Source: Vibrio ezurae NBRC 102218
GTDB lineage: Bacteria; Pseudomonadota; Gammaproteobacteria; Enterobacterales; Vibrionaceae
Assembly: GCF_000467185.1 (NCBI RefSeq)
Contig: NZ_BATM01000002.1
Span: 1-64,000, forward strand
DNA: 64,000 nt
Reading direction: 5' to 3'
Positions 37,364-47,125 of the stretch are shown piece after piece (the first letter of the stretch is position 1; every line of letters begins with the position of its first letter). Position numbers and translations under genes: made by a program. A model generated the notes under the pieces. It worked only from the letters and a program-made list of their open reading frames with translations, was not told where the DNA came from and ran no database searches.

Positions 37364-37558
37364 TTAATCCGCTTCATCTAACCAACAGAGAATGACAGCT
37401 TCCAGTATTTTCTCATTGGAATTATTAGGAAGATCATCAAAATCATCGAGCTCTAATATCCATTGATGCAGGTCTGTAAAGCGAACCGTTTTTGGATCAA
37501 TTTCTGGGAACTTCTCAACCAACTCAATGGCAATATCACGACTGTCTGTCCATTTCAT
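37364..37558 (-). CDS. iscX: IscX, Fe-S assembly regulator
   Basis: This is a small acidic protein of 64 residues that binds IscS and iron and tunes the rate of cluster assembly. The family core [20 protein letters not shown] and the C-terminal [17 protein letters not shown] are plain (in pieces: [12 protein letters not shown] and [15 protein letters not shown]). It is the last gene of iscRSUA-hscBA-fdx-iscX, 28 bases after fdx. Confidence 0.97.
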   Translation of the reverse strand: MKWTDSRDIAIELVEKFPEIDPKTVRFTDLHQWILELDDFDDLPNNSNEKILEAVILCWLDEAD

Positions 37559-37586
37559 GCCGCTCTCTCCTTAGCGTGTCAATCGA

Positions 37587-37925
37587 TTAATGATCTTCTG
37601 AAGCGTGGTTCAATGTATAACGAGGGATCTCAACCACCAGATCTTCATCGGCCACAACCGCTTGGCAGCCTAAACGAGATTCTGGCTCCAGACCCCACGC
37701 TTTATCTAACATATCATCTTCCAGTTCTTCACTCTCTTCAAGAGAGTCAAAACCTTCACGTACAATCACATGACAAGTTGTGCATGCACAAGACTTCTCA
37801 CAAGCATGCTCAATGCCAATACCATTTTTTAAAGCAACGTCTAATACTGTCTCACCTGAATTAGCTTCTAAAACAGCCCCTTCCGGACAGAGATCATCAT
37901 GGGGTAAAACTACAATCTTAGGCAT
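37587..37925 (-). CDS. fdx: ISC-type 2Fe-2S ferredoxin
   Basis: This ferredoxin supplies electrons for cluster assembly on IscU (112 residues). Three cluster cysteines lie in HACEKSCACTTCHV, and the fourth is in SRLGCQAVV near the end. The long acidic segment SLEESEELEDDML is the usual partner-docking face. It lies 12 bases after hscA. Confidence 0.98.
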   Translation of the reverse strand: MPKIVVLPHDDLCPEGAVLEANSGETVLDVALKNGIGIEHACEKSCACTTCHVIVREGFDSLEESEELEDDMLDKAWGLEPESRLGCQAVVADEDLVVEIPRYTLNHASEDH

Positions 37926-37937
37926 AGTGCGTTATCT

Positions 37938-39788
37938 CTATATATCATTAACTGATTGGCCAGATAGTGCCTGGCGAATCGATTTATCCATACGACGAGA
38001 AGCAAATTCTTGGCTTGCTTTGTCGGTCATTTTAATTCCATCTTCGATGGCATCTGCATCATCGCTATTACGCAATGCAATTAAATCTTCTATCACTTTT
38101 AACAGTTGAGCTCGCTCTTCCTCACTCAACAGTTCATCACCATCGGCTTGTAAAGCAGCAATTAAACCTTCAATAACACGGTCAGCTTCTACACGCTGCT
38201 CAGCCAGCGCTCTTGCTTGCATGTCCTCTTTGGCAAAGGCCATTGAATCTTTAAGCATTTGAGTGACTTCAGTATCACTGAGTCCATAAGAAGGCTTCAC
38301 TTGGATTTCAGATTGAACACCAGTGCTCTTTTCCATGGCTGTTACAGAAAGTAAGCCGTCTGCATCCACTTGATAGGTAACACGAATATGCGCAGCGCCA
38401 GCCGCCATTGGTGGGATGCCTTTTAAGGCAAATTTTGCCAAAGAGCGACAATCGTCGACCATTTCGCGTTCACCTTGCACGGTATGTACGCTCATGGCTG
38501 TTTGACCATCTTTAAACGTAGTGAACTCTTGAGCTCTTGCTACAGGAATCGTGGTGTTACGTGGAATGATTTTTTCCACCAAACCGCCCATGGTTTCAAT
38601 GCCAAGAGACAGAGGAATCACATCCAGCAATAACATGTCTGAATCAGGTTTATTACCGGCAAGAATGTCAGCTTGAATCGCTGCGCCAATCGCGACCACT
38701 TCGTCTGGGTTTATGCTCGTGAGTGGCTCTCTATCAAAGAAATCCCCCACCATAGAACGAACAAGAGGAGTGCGGGTTGAACCGCCAACCATAACCACTT
38801 CCAACACTTCATCGGTGCTAATATCAGCGTCTTTAATCGCACGACGACAAGACATCAGTGTTTTCTTCACCAAAGAACGAATGAGGTCGTCAAAGGTTTC
38901 TCGGCTGATCTCACCTTGCCAATCAAGTACAGAAACTTGCGTTTGCTCGTGCTCTGATAACGCAATTTTGGTTCGAGCCGCAGCGTTAAGCAAAATGCGG
39001 TTTTGCTCAGCCGTTGGCGTCTCTAATCCCATTTCATTTTGAATATGCTGCGCCACAAGGTGATCAAAATCATCGCCACCTAGCGCAGAATCGCCACCAG
39101 TGGAAAGCACTTCAAAAACGCCCTTTGACAAACGTAAAATCGAAATATCAAACGTACCACCACCAAGATCATAAACCGCGATCACGCCTTCTTGCGCAGA
39201 ATCTAAGCCATAAGCAATCGCCGCTGCTGTAGGTTCATTCAATAAACGTAATACGTTTAAACCCGCCAGTTTAGCTGCATCTTTAGTCCCTGCACGTTGT
39301 GCATCATCAAAGTATGCAGGCACAGTAATGACCACTCCGGTGAGTTCACCACCTAAGGTATTTTCAGCTCGTTGCCCTAACGTACGTAAAATATCTGCCG
39401 AGACTTCAATTGGGTTTTTATGGCCGCTATTGGTGTTTAAAATAGGTAAACCATTCTCACTATCCAAAATGGAATAAGGCAGATTTGGGTATCGCTGATT
39501 GATATCAGCGACTGAACGGCCAAGTAAGCGCTTCACTGAAATAATCGTATTTTGTGGGTCTCTTTCGGCCGCTTCTATTGCAGGGTAGCCAACATTGACA
39601 CTGTCCGCTTGATAATGCACCGCTGAAGGTAATATAGCGCGACCTTCAGAGTCGAGTAACGGGCTTGCGTGTCCGCTGCGCATCGAAGCCACTAATGAGT
39701 TAGTGGTACCGAGATCGATACCGGCTGCAAGCTTATGTTCGTGAGGTGCAGAACTTTGACCGGGTTCTGCTATCTGAAGTAATGCCAT
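37938..39788 (-). CDS. hscA: Fe-S assembly chaperone HscA
   Basis: This is an Hsp70-type chaperone that works with HscB to release clusters from IscU (616 residues). The ATPase domain has [13 protein letters not shown] at about 23-35, [13 protein letters not shown] and [10 protein letters not shown]. The substrate-binding domain follows from about 390, with [11 protein letters not shown] at its start and the hydrophobic pocket that receives the LPPVK motif of IscU. It lies 23 bases after hscB. Confidence 0.99.
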   Translation of the reverse strand: MALLQIAEPGQSSAPHEHKLAAGIDLGTTNSLVASMRSGHASPLLDSEGRAILPSAVHYQADSVNVGYPAIEAAERDPQNTIISVKRLLGRSVADINQRYPNLPYSILDSENGLPILNTNSGHKNPIEVSADILRTLGQRAENTLGGELTGVVITVPAYFDDAQRAGTKDAAKLAGLNVLRLLNEPTAAAIAYGLDSAQEGVIAVYDLGGGTFDISILRLSKGVFEVLSTGGDSALGGDDFDHLVAQHIQNEMGLETPTAEQNRILLNAAARTKIALSEHEQTQVSVLDWQGEISRETFDDLIRSLVKKTLMSCRRAIKDADISTDEVLEVVMVGGSTRTPLVRSMVGDFFDREPLTSINPDEVVAIGAAIQADILAGNKPDSDMLLLDVIPLSLGIETMGGLVEKIIPRNTTIPVARAQEFTTFKDGQTAMSVHTVQGEREMVDDCRSLAKFALKGIPPMAAGAAHIRVTYQVDADGLLSVTAMEKSTGVQSEIQVKPSYGLSDTEVTQMLKDSMAFAKEDMQARALAEQRVEADRVIEGLIAALQADGDELLSEEERAQLLKVIEDLIALRNSDDADAIEDGIKMTDKASQEFASRRMDKSIRQALSGQSVNDI

Positions 39789-39811
39789 GACATTCCTATT
39801 AATATGTACGA

Positions 39812-40327
39812 CTAACCGAGTAGTCTTTCTTCTAATCGTTCGATTTCTACTAATAATTTCGCGATAAACTTAAGCTTTCTTACACCGTCAGCGGCTTCTG
39901 CCCAATGTTCATCATTCAGTTGTTGCTCGATAACTTGCAACTGCTGCTTGTGCATTTTGGAGACTTTATCTGAAAAATCAAACAGCTGTTCTTCTGCATC
40001 TGCACTATCACCGATCTCTTCGAGCTCTTCTCTTAGTTCCATTTGTTGCATTAAAAACAGAGGATCTTGCAAAGTTTGCTGCTCAGAGCGGATATCGTGC
40101 TGGTTCTCAGCCAGAATATATTCGGCGCGAGAAATAGGATTTTTTATGGTTTGATACGCATCGTTAATCGTCGCTGCTTTCTGAACTGCCATCAGTCGGT
40201 CTCGCTCAGAGGCGGTTGCAAATTTATCTGGATGAAAACGACGCTGTAATTCTCTAAACTGAGAAGAAAGAAGGCTACCATCCACTTTAAATTGTGTTGG
40301 TAGCCCAAATAGTTCGAAGTGATTCAT
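39812..40327 (-). CDS. hscB: Fe-S assembly co-chaperone HscB
   Basis: This is a J-domain protein that brings IscU to HscA (171 residues). The HPD motif is in [12 protein letters not shown] near residue 30. The C-terminal three-helix domain binds IscU ([19 protein letters not shown]). It lies between iscA and hscA. Confidence 0.98.
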   Translation of the reverse strand: MNHFELFGLPTQFKVDGSLLSSQFRELQRRFHPDKFATASERDRLMAVQKAATINDAYQTIKNPISRAEYILAENQHDIRSEQQTLQDPLFLMQQMELREELEEIGDSADAEEQLFDFSDKVSKMHKQQLQVIEQQLNDEHWAEAADGVRKLKFIAKLLVEIERLEERLLG

Positions 40328-40395
40328 AATGAGACTCTCGATATTTTAAAGAGAGAGGGCCCATCCGATGACGAGCCCAAGCCTTAACTCGCTAG

Positions 40396-40719
40396 TTACA
40401 CGTTGAAGCTCTCGCCACAACCACATTCACTCTTAGCGTTTGGATTGTTAAATTCAAATCCCTCGTTAAGACCTTCTTTTACGTAATCTAACTCTGTACC
40501 ATCAAGGTAAACTAGGCTCTTGGCATCGATTACAACTTTAACGCCTTTATGCTCGAAAACACTATCTTCATCGTTTACTTCGTCGACGAATTCAAGCACA
40601 TACGCCATACCTGAGCAACCCGTAGTCTTAATACCTAAACGTAAACCAAAGCCTTTGCCTCGGCTGTCTAGAAAAGATCTTACGCGGTCTGCCGCGGTTT
40701 CTGTCATTGTGATGGCCAT
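40396..40719 (-). CDS. iscA: IscA, A-type Fe-S carrier
   Basis: This is an A-type carrier of 107 residues. The three conserved cysteines are in TTGCSGMAY and the C-terminal ECGCGESF. It differs from erpA at 62334, which has the longer GGGCSGF motif. It lies 45 bases after iscU. Confidence 0.98.
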   Translation of the reverse strand: MAITMTETAADRVRSFLDSRGKGFGLRLGIKTTGCSGMAYVLEFVDEVNDEDSVFEHKGVKVVIDAKSLVYLDGTELDYVKEGLNEGFEFNNPNAKSECGCGESFNV

Positions 40720-40764
40720 ACTACAACCTTTATTGCCAATGAGGGAGCAAGCTCCCTCTAATTA

Positions 40765-41148
40765 TTACTCTTGATGTTTTTTCTTATAATCTGATACTGC
40801 TGCTTTGATAGCATCTTCAGCAAGAATAGAACAGTGTACTTTTACTGGAGGAAGCTCTAACTCGTCAGCAATTTCAGAGTTTTTAATGGCTGCAGCTTCG
40901 TCTACCGTTTTGCCTTTTACCCACTCAGTTACCAGTGAACTAGAAGCAATGGCGCTACCACAACCATAAGTTTTAAATTTTGCATCTTCAATAATGCCCT
41001 CTGGGGTCACTTTGATTTGCAATTTCATTACGTCACCACACGCGGGTGCACCTACCATTCCGCTCCCAACGTTAGGGTCTTCTTTATCAAAAGAACCTAC
41101 GTTACGTGGGTTTTCGTAGTGGTCTAATACTTTTTCACTGTAAGCCAT
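40765..41148 (-). CDS. iscU: IscU, Fe-S scaffold
   Basis: This is the scaffold on which 2Fe-2S clusters are built (127 residues). The cluster ligands are C in GAPACGDVMK (with D), C in KTYGCGSAIAS and C in KVHCSILAED. The LPPVK chaperone-recognition motif precedes the last cysteine (ELPPVKVHC). It lies 33 bases after iscS. Confidence 0.99.
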   Translation of the reverse strand: MAYSEKVLDHYENPRNVGSFDKEDPNVGSGMVGAPACGDVMKLQIKVTPEGIIEDAKFKTYGCGSAIASSSLVTEWVKGKTVDEAAAIKNSEIADELELPPVKVHCSILAEDAIKAAVSDYKKKHQE

Positions 41149-41181
41149 AATATAGTCCTCTAATCCTCTACTTCCTTGGAA

Positions 41182-42396
41182 TTAGTGATGTGCCCACTCT
41201 ACAGTGTCCAAATCAATGCCTTCCTTGAACATATCCCAAAGGGGAGACATGTCGCGTAATTTTGTCACTGCTGTACAAATTTGCTCAGCAGCATGGTCAA
41301 TCTCTTCTTCCGTTGTGTAACGACCAAAAGAGAAACGTACAGAACTGTGTGCAAGCTCATCATTCAAGCCTAAAGCACGAAGTACATATGAAGGCTCCAG
41401 GCTTGCAGATGTACATGCAGAGCCAGAAGAAACAGCTAAGTCTTTTAATGACATAAGCAGTGACTCACCTTCAACAAACGCAAAGCTTACGTTCAGGTTG
41501 TGTGGTACACGTTGCTCAAAATCACCGTTTACTGTGACGGCTTCAAGACCTTTAATTTTATCCATCAAACGGTTACGTAACGTTAACGCGTGTTGATAAT
41601 CTTGCTCCATATCGAGCTTAGCAATACGGAACGCTTCACCCATACCCACGATTTGGTGAGTCGGTAAGGTTCCTGAACGGAAACCACGCTCATGACCGCC
41701 ACCGTGCATTTGTGCCTCTAAGCGAATACGAGGTTTACGACGAACGTAAAGCGCACCAATACCTTTAGGGCCATACACTTTATGCGCCGAAAGAGAGATA
41801 AGATCAACTTTCATCTCTTGCACATCGATAGGTAATTTACCTGCAGATTGCGCGGCATCTACGTGGAAAACAATCTTACGTTCACGGCAAAGTTCGCCAA
41901 TAGAAGTGATGTCTTGAATCACGCCAATTTCATTGTTCACATGCATGATAGAAACCAGCACGGTATCTTCGCGAATGGCCTCTTGTAGCTTGTTTAGATC
42001 GATTAGGCCATTGGCTTCAGGTTGTAAATAGGTCACTTCAAACCCTTCACGCTCCAATTGACGACATGGATCTAAAACGGCTTTATGTTCTGTTTTACAA
42101 GTAATGACGTGCTTGCCTTTCTTGGAGTAGAAATGCGCAGCACCTTTAATAGCAAGGTTGTCAGACTCGGTGGCACCTGATGTAAAGACGATCTCACGAG
42201 GATCGGCATTTAATAAATCGGCGATATTCTCACGAGCCGTGTCGACGGCTTCTTCTGCTTGCCATCCAAAACGGTGTGAACGAGAGGCTGGATTACCGAA
42301 GTTGCCATCCATAGTCATATGCTGGACCATTTTCTCTGCAACACGTTCATCGACTGGGCAAGTTGCTGAGTAGTCTAAATAAATTGGCAGTTTCAT
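41182..42396 (-). CDS. iscS: Cysteine desulfurase IscS
   Basis: This is a PLP-dependent cysteine desulfurase that supplies sulfur for clusters and thiolated tRNAs (404 residues, the same as in E. coli). The PLP lysine is in [14 protein letters not shown], and the sulfur-carrying cysteine is in [13 protein letters not shown]. Start 42396 ([14 protein letters not shown]) is preceded by GGAG; a TTG four codons upstream overlaps that site and is rejected. Confidence 0.99.
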   Translation of the reverse strand: MKLPIYLDYSATCPVDERVAEKMVQHMTMDGNFGNPASRSHRFGWQAEEAVDTARENIADLLNADPREIVFTSGATESDNLAIKGAAHFYSKKGKHVITCKTEHKAVLDPCRQLEREGFEVTYLQPEANGLIDLNKLQEAIREDTVLVSIMHVNNEIGVIQDITSIGELCRERKIVFHVDAAQSAGKLPIDVQEMKVDLISLSAHKVYGPKGIGALYVRRKPRIRLEAQMHGGGHERGFRSGTLPTHQIVGMGEAFRIAKLDMEQDYQHALTLRNRLMDKIKGLEAVTVNGDFEQRVPHNLNVSFAFVEGESLLMSLKDLAVSSGSACTSASLEPSYVLRALGLNDELAHSSVRFSFGRYTTEEEIDHAAEQICTAVTKLRDMSPLWDMFKEGIDLDTVEWAHH

Positions 42397-42423
42397 TATT
42401 AACTCCAAGTAAAACTGTTTGCT

Positions 42424-42927
42424 CTATGAGCGGACATTGATGCCGATTGCTTGTGCAATTGATTTAGAGCTAAATCCATGATTAGACGCTAAATCCATGT
42501 CTTGGCGGCCTGAAATTTCTAAAACTTCATTGTCCAGCATCAACTCACCTAAGGTGATGTTGTTTAAAAAATCACTAATGCGAGAACTTAAATCTCGCCA
42601 CAGGGTATGAGTAAGACAGCGTGCGCCTCCCTGACAACTGGCTTTGCCGTTGCATCGAGTCGCTTCAACTGACTCATCAACCGCTGAAATAATAGTACCA
42701 ATAGCGATAAATTGTGCTTCTTTACCCAAGTTATAACCGCCACCAGGGCCACGAACACTTGCTACTAAGCCGGCTTTACGCAACTTGGAGAACAACTGTT
42801 CTAAGTAAGAGAGAGAAATGCCTTGGCGCTCTGATATATCGGCCAGTGGAACAGGCCCACATTGAGAATGCAACGCTACATCAAGCATGGCGGTTACAGC
42901 ATATCTTCCTTTCGATGTAAGCTTCAT
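42424..42927 (-). CDS. iscR: Fe-S-sensing regulator IscR
   Basis: This is an Rrf2-family regulator with a 2Fe-2S cluster (167 residues). The N-terminal winged helix is [19 protein letters not shown] and [17 protein letters not shown]. The cluster cysteines are in [21 protein letters not shown] (C-x5-C-x5-C as CNGKASC and GARC, followed by the histidine). Two type-1-like sites lie directly upstream, which implies autorepression when clusters are plentiful. Confidence 0.99.
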   Translation of the reverse strand: MKLTSKGRYAVTAMLDVALHSQCGPVPLADISERQGISLSYLEQLFSKLRKAGLVASVRGPGGGYNLGKEAQFIAIGTIISAVDESVEATRCNGKASCQGGARCLTHTLWRDLSSRISDFLNNITLGELMLDNEVLEISGRQDMDLASNHGFSSKSIAQAIGINVRS

Positions 42928-42967
42928 ATCACACTCTTTCCGATTATTTTGTTAAGGAAAGTCTCCC

Positions 42968-42992
42968 ATACCCGACAAAAACGGTCAAGTAT
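42968..42992. promoter_or_regulatory. IscR type-1-like site, proximal
   Basis: On the minus strand the left half reads ATACTTGACC and the right half GTCGGGTAT around a 6-base AT-rich centre. It matches the published type-1 pattern ATAnnYGACY...RGTCRRnTAT almost throughout. It lies 41 bases upstream of iscR. Confidence 0.8.
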
Positions 42993-43017
42993 TTATTTGA
43001 CCATTTTACTCAAGTAT
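42993..43017. promoter_or_regulatory. IscR type-1-like site, distal
   Basis: On the minus strand it begins ATACTTGAG and ends GGTCAAATAA around AT-rich bases. It abuts the proximal site with a 25-base centre-to-centre spacing, the tandem layout known at E. coli iscR. Confidence 0.7.
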
Positions 43018-43038
43018 TTATCCCTAACAATAACGCGG

Positions 43039-43773
43039 TTATTTTTTGTGCGATATTTCCTTTTGGACTGCCGTCAGTACGCCACGTAAAATATTTATTT
43101 CTTGGGCTTCTGGGCGGGCACGACTAAACAGTCTTCGTAACTTACTCATTACCTGATTAGGCTTATCCTTTTCAATAAACTGGGTATCAACGAGGACATT
43201 TTCAAGGTGCTGATAAAACATTTCTAATTCATTGTGTCTTGAATACTCGACAGGCTCACTTTCAGGGTACTGGGCTTTGTCACTTTCAAGAAATGCCATT
43301 CTCACTTCGTAACAGAGAGTCTGTACGGCCATCGCTAAGTTTAATGAGCTGTATTCAGGGTTTGCAGGTATTGCAACGTGGTATTGGCAAAGCTGTAATT
43401 CTTCGTTAGTTAGGCCCGTTCTTTCACGGCCAAATACTAAGGCTACTGGAGTTGATGTGCCTTCTTGTACAAACTTCACGCCGCACTCTCTAGGTTCAAG
43501 CATAGGCCAGTTTAAGGTGCGAGAACGCGCACTAGAACCCACGACAAGGGCACAGTCAGCGACCGCTTCTTGCATGCTAGAAAAAATCTGAGCGTTGTTG
43601 ACGACGTCATCAGCACCTGCGGCCAACGCCATGGTTTGATCGTCAATCTCACATTGAGGATCAACCAACACCAGTTGCTTCAGCCCCATCACTTTCATTG
43701 CTCTTGCTGCTGAACCGATATTTCCAGGGTGAGAAGTCCCCACTAATACCACTTTGACGTTTTGTAACATCAA
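43039..43773 (-). CDS. trmJ: tRNA (cytidine/uridine-2'-O-)-methyltransferase TrmJ
   Basis: This is a SPOUT-class methyltransferase that makes Cm32/Um32 in tRNAs (244 residues). The knotted SAM-binding region shows [18 protein letters not shown] at the N-terminus, [15 protein letters not shown], and [17 protein letters not shown]. It lies upstream of iscR on the same strand, with the IscR sites in the gap, as in E. coli. Confidence 0.98.
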   Translation of the reverse strand: MMLQNVKVVLVGTSHPGNIGSAARAMKVMGLKQLVLVDPQCEIDDQTMALAAGADDVVNNAQIFSSMQEAVADCALVVGSSARSRTLNWPMLEPRECGVKFVQEGTSTPVALVFGRERTGLTNEELQLCQYHVAIPANPEYSSLNLAMAVQTLCYEVRMAFLESDKAQYPESEPVEYSRHNELEMFYQHLENVLVDTQFIEKDKPNQVMSKLRRLFSRARPEAQEINILRGVLTAVQKEISHKK

Positions 43774-43926
43774 GCTTACCTCTATTTATTAGAACCCGAG
43801 CATACTATCACATCCCCTATTAGGCGCAAAAAAAACACACGAACAAAAAATAACCACTTCCCTTTTGCTAAGAACTTGCTTATACTCCGCACCGCTTTCG
43901 TTCTTTAACATCCGTTGGGTATAACT

Positions 43927-44730
43927 ATGCATCCTATGCTAAATATCGCTATTCGCGCTGCGCGAAAAGCTGGCAATCATATTGCGAAATCTCTAGAAAC
44001 TGCTGACAAGATTGAAGTCTCGCTAAAAGGCGAAAATGACTTTATGACTAACATCAATAAAGACGCAGAACATGTGATTATTGATACCATCAAGTCTTCT
44101 TACCCTGACCACAGCATTGTTGCTGAAGAGTCTGGTTTGACTGCTGGTAAAGATGACGCAGTTCAATGGATCATTGACCCACTGGATGGCACCAATAACT
44201 TCGTTAAGGGTATTCCACACTTCGCTGTATCTATTGCTGTTCGCATCAATGGTAAAACAGAAGTTGCTTGTGTTTATGACCCAATGCTTAACGAGCTATT
44301 CACTGCACAACGCGGTGCTGGCGCTCAACTAAACAACGCACGTATCCGTGTAAAACAACTTAAAGATCTTCAAGGTACTGTGCTTGCTACTGGCTTCCCA
44401 TTCAAGCAAAAACAACACTCTGAATCTTACTTCAAAATCATGAGCTCTCTATTTACCGAAGTGGCTGACTTCCGTCGCACCGGTTCTCCTGCTCTTGACC
44501 TATGTTACCTTGCGGCTAACCGTGTTGACGGTTACTTTGAACTTGGCCTTAAGCCTTGGGATCTTGCAGCTGGCGACCTTATCGCTCGTGAAGCTGGCGT
44601 GATTCTTACTGACTTTGCTGGCGGTACTGATTACATGAAGTCTGGCAACATTGTTGGCTCTAGTGCTCGCGGCGTTAAAAACATTCTTCGTCACATCCGT
44701 GAAAACGCAAACGAAGGTATGTTGAAGTAA
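43927..44730 (+). CDS. suhB: Inositol-1-monophosphatase SuhB
   Basis: This is a Mg2+-dependent inositol monophosphatase that also acts in rRNA antitermination (267 residues, as in E. coli). The metal motifs are EESG near 67, WIIDPLDGTNNFVKGIPHF (DPLDGT) and the C-terminal KPWDLAAGDLIAREAG. Start 43927 (MHPMLNIAIRAARKAG) matches the E. coli N-terminus; the in-frame codon 12 bases upstream is not needed. It is convergent with glmM. Confidence 0.98.
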   Translation: MHPMLNIAIRAARKAGNHIAKSLETADKIEVSLKGENDFMTNINKDAEHVIIDTIKSSYPDHSIVAEESGLTAGKDDAVQWIIDPLDGTNNFVKGIPHFAVSIAVRINGKTEVACVYDPMLNELFTAQRGAGAQLNNARIRVKQLKDLQGTVLATGFPFKQKQHSESYFKIMSSLFTEVADFRRTGSPALDLCYLAANRVDGYFELGLKPWDLAAGDLIAREAGVILTDFAGGTDYMKSGNIVGSSARGVKNILRHIRENANEGMLK

Positions 44731-44753
44731 TCGCCTCAGCGAATACAAAAAAC

Positions 44754-44793
44754 ATAAAAAAAAACGGCCATCATCTGATGGCCGTTTTTTTAT
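44754..44793. terminator. Bidirectional terminator between suhB and glmM
   Basis: AAACGGCCATCA / TGATGGCCGTTT form a 12-base stem with a 2-base loop, flanked by A-run and T-run, so it serves suhB on plus and glmM on minus. Confidence 0.93.
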
Positions 44794-44802
44794 TTCGAAT
44801 TG

Positions 44803-44851
44803 ATACCAATCACACTAAGTAAGTGATCAGAGCTAGCGCAGGAAAAATGCT
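44803..44851 (+). repeat. Dispersed ATACCAAT repeat, copy 6 (long form)
   Basis: It begins ATACCAATCACACTAAG and continues TAAGTGATCAG, then AGCGCAGGAAAAATGCT. It matches 19865-19913 over the full length. Its last bases overlap the glmM stop codon (44850-44852), so the repeat reaches the very end of that gene. Confidence 0.75.
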
Positions 44852-46187
44852 AGCAATTTTCGCGAACGGTATCGGCAATACGGTTAGCAAGGTTTAATAC
44901 AAGCTCACCATCTTCACCTTCCACCATGACTCGAATCAATGGCTCAGTACCTGACTTACGCAGTAATACTCGACCTTTGTCACCTAGCTCTTGCTCAGCT
45001 TGTGCAACTGAATCTAGGACCACTTCAAGTTGCATTGGATCTGATTCACCAGAGAAACGCACGTTGATAAGCTCTTGCGGGTAAAGAGTCATGCCTTGTG
45101 ACAAGTCAAACAAGTTCATTCCGCTATCCACGATAGAAGCCAATACTTGCAGTGCTGCTACAATCGCATCACCAGTAGTCACTTTGTCTAATAGAATAAC
45201 GTGACCTGAGTTTTCAGCGCCAATGCTCCAGCCTTTTTCTTTCAGCTGTTCCATGACATAACGGTCACCTACCGCTGCGCGAGAAAATGGAATGCCTAAT
45301 TGCTTAAGGCCATTTTCCATACCAAGGTTAGTCATTAGCGTTCCCACTACACCACCTTTTAACTCGCCGCGACGCAGCGCATCACGAGCAATGATGTAAG
45401 CGATTTGATCGCCATCCACTTTATTGCCTTTGTGGTCAACCATAATGATGCGGTCACCGTCACCATCAAAGCCTAAACCTAGATCGGCACTCTCTTCGAC
45501 AACTTTAGCTTGTAATGCACGCACATCTGTTGCGCCCACTTCTTCATTGATGTTAAGACCATTTGGCTCACACCCCATCAATACCAGCTCAGCGCCTAGC
45601 TCTTTAAATACATTTGGAGCAATGTGATAAGTGGCGCCGTGCGCACAATCAACCACAATTTTCAAGCTCGATAAGTTTGCTGAGCTTGGGAAAGTACTTT
45701 TACAAAATTCGATATAACGACCCGCCGCATCGGTCATGCGTGCCGCTTTACCGAGCAATGCAGACTCCACACACTCGATGTTTTTATCCAGCTCAGCTTC
45801 AATCGCAAGCTCGATGTCATCTGGCAACTTTGTGCCTTCTGATGAGAAGAACTTAATACCGTTGTCATAGTATGGGTTATGCGAGGCGGAAATTACGATG
45901 CCGGCTTCAGCGCGGAAAGTCTGCGTTAAATAAGCTACAGCAGGGGTTGGCATTGGGCCAGTCAAGGTCGCTTTAAGACCTGCGGCCGCTAAACCCGCTT
46001 CAAGAGCAGATTCAAGCATGTAACCAGAGATGCGCGTATCTTTACCAATAATGACTTTTTTAGTGCCTTGTTTTGCTAGCACGCGGCCAGCAGCCCAGCC
46101 CAGTTTCAATACAAAATCAGGAGTGATTGGGTATTGCCCAACTTTTCCGCGAATACCATCAGTACCAAAATAACGTCTTTTAGACAT
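44850..46187 (-). CDS. glmM: Phosphoglucosamine mutase
   Basis: This enzyme interconverts glucosamine-6-phosphate and glucosamine-1-phosphate for UDP-GlcNAc synthesis (445 residues). The phosphoserine loop is [13 protein letters not shown]. The metal loop is [13 protein letters not shown], and the phosphate-binding [15 protein letters not shown] is near the C-terminus. The C-terminal end is VRENC with the stop inside a dispersed repeat. It lies 16 bases after folP. Confidence 0.99.
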   Translation of the reverse strand: MSKRRYFGTDGIRGKVGQYPITPDFVLKLGWAAGRVLAKQGTKKVIIGKDTRISGYMLESALEAGLAAAGLKATLTGPMPTPAVAYLTQTFRAEAGIVISASHNPYYDNGIKFFSSEGTKLPDDIELAIEAELDKNIECVESALLGKAARMTDAAGRYIEFCKSTFPSSANLSSLKIVVDCAHGATYHIAPNVFKELGAELVLMGCEPNGLNINEEVGATDVRALQAKVVEESADLGLGFDGDGDRIIMVDHKGNKVDGDQIAYIIARDALRRGELKGGVVGTLMTNLGMENGLKQLGIPFSRAAVGDRYVMEQLKEKGWSIGAENSGHVILLDKVTTGDAIVAALQVLASIVDSGMNLFDLSQGMTLYPQELINVRFSGESDPMQLEVVLDSVAQAEQELGDKGRVLLRKSGTEPLIRVMVEGEDGELVLNLANRIADTVRENC

Positions 46188-46203
46188 TGTTCATTCCTAG
46201 TTA

Positions 46204-47034
46204 TTATTTTAATGAATTCATAAAGCTTACCACGCGCACGGCATCTACCGTTTCTGCGACATCGTGAACTCTAATAATTTGCGCGCCTTTTTGTGCGGCA
46301 ATAACCGCGCACGCGACACTGCCAGACACACACTCTGCTGGCGTTTTATCTAGCAGTTTAAATACCATAGACTTTCTAGACATTCCCGCCAATATTGGCA
46401 TATTAAAACGGTGGAACTCGTGAAGTCGCTCTAATAGATGGTAATTATTCTGTAAAGTCTTACCAAAGCCAAACCCAGGATCAAGTATCAACTTGTCGCG
46501 ACTGATACCCACTTTTTCACATGCCGAAATACGTTCATCTAAAAACTGAGCCACATCAGAAAGTAAATCATCATATTGAGGATTCAGCTGCATAGTTTTA
46601 GGTTGCCCTTGCATATGCATTAAGCAAACCGGCAAACCGGATTCGGCGGCGGCCTCTAACGCTCCTGGCTCTTGCAATGCTCTTACATCATTAATCACAT
46701 CCGCACCAGCGTGAGCCGCCTGCTTAATCACCTCGGCCTTGCTGGTATCAATAGATATCCACACATCTGATTCTGCTCGCAACGCTTTAATCACAGGGAT
46801 AACACGTTGCAACTCTTCAGTCAGGGAGACTTCGGGAGCATTCGGGCGAGTTGACTCACCGCCAATATCGATAATGCTAGCACCTGCAGCAATCATTTTT
46901 CGAGCTTGGGTAAGTGCATCTTCGATTTGATTGTATTTGCCGCCATCAGAAAAGGAATCTGGAGTGACATTGAGGATGCCCATCACTTGAGGTGAGGTAA
47001 GGTTGAGTTGTTTGTTTCCGTTACTAAGAATCAT
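46204..47034 (-). CDS. folP: Dihydropteroate synthase
   Basis: This folate-pathway enzyme joins pABA to dihydropterin diphosphate and is the target of sulfonamides (276 residues). The signatures are MGILNVTPDSFSDGGKY at about 18-34, DIGGESTRPNA, and LDPGFGFGKT. It lies between ftsH and glmM on the same strand, with a strong terminator just before it. Confidence 0.99.
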   Translation of the reverse strand: MILSNGNKQLNLTSPQVMGILNVTPDSFSDGGKYNQIEDALTQARKMIAAGASIIDIGGESTRPNAPEVSLTEELQRVIPVIKALRAESDVWISIDTSKAEVIKQAAHAGADVINDVRALQEPGALEAAAESGLPVCLMHMQGQPKTMQLNPQYDDLLSDVAQFLDERISACEKVGISRDKLILDPGFGFGKTLQNNYHLLERLHEFHRFNMPILAGMSRKSMVFKLLDKTPAECVSGSVACAVIAAQKGAQIIRVHDVAETVDAVRVVSFMNSLK

Positions 47035-47082
47035 GGCACTAACAAGTTTGAAATTTTAAACGATTTTATGAAGGGGTTAAAA

Positions 47083-47111
47083 CAGAAAAACCCCGAGAAG
47101 TCTCGGGGTTT
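47083..47111 (-). terminator. Intrinsic terminator between ftsH and folP
   Basis: AAACCCCGAGA / TCTCGGGGTTT form an 11-base stem with a 2-base CT loop, and TTCTGTTTT follows on the minus strand. It begins 14 bases after the ftsH stop, so folP-glmM need a separate promoter or read-through. Confidence 0.85.
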
Positions 47112-47125
47112 AATTTGCTTAATGC

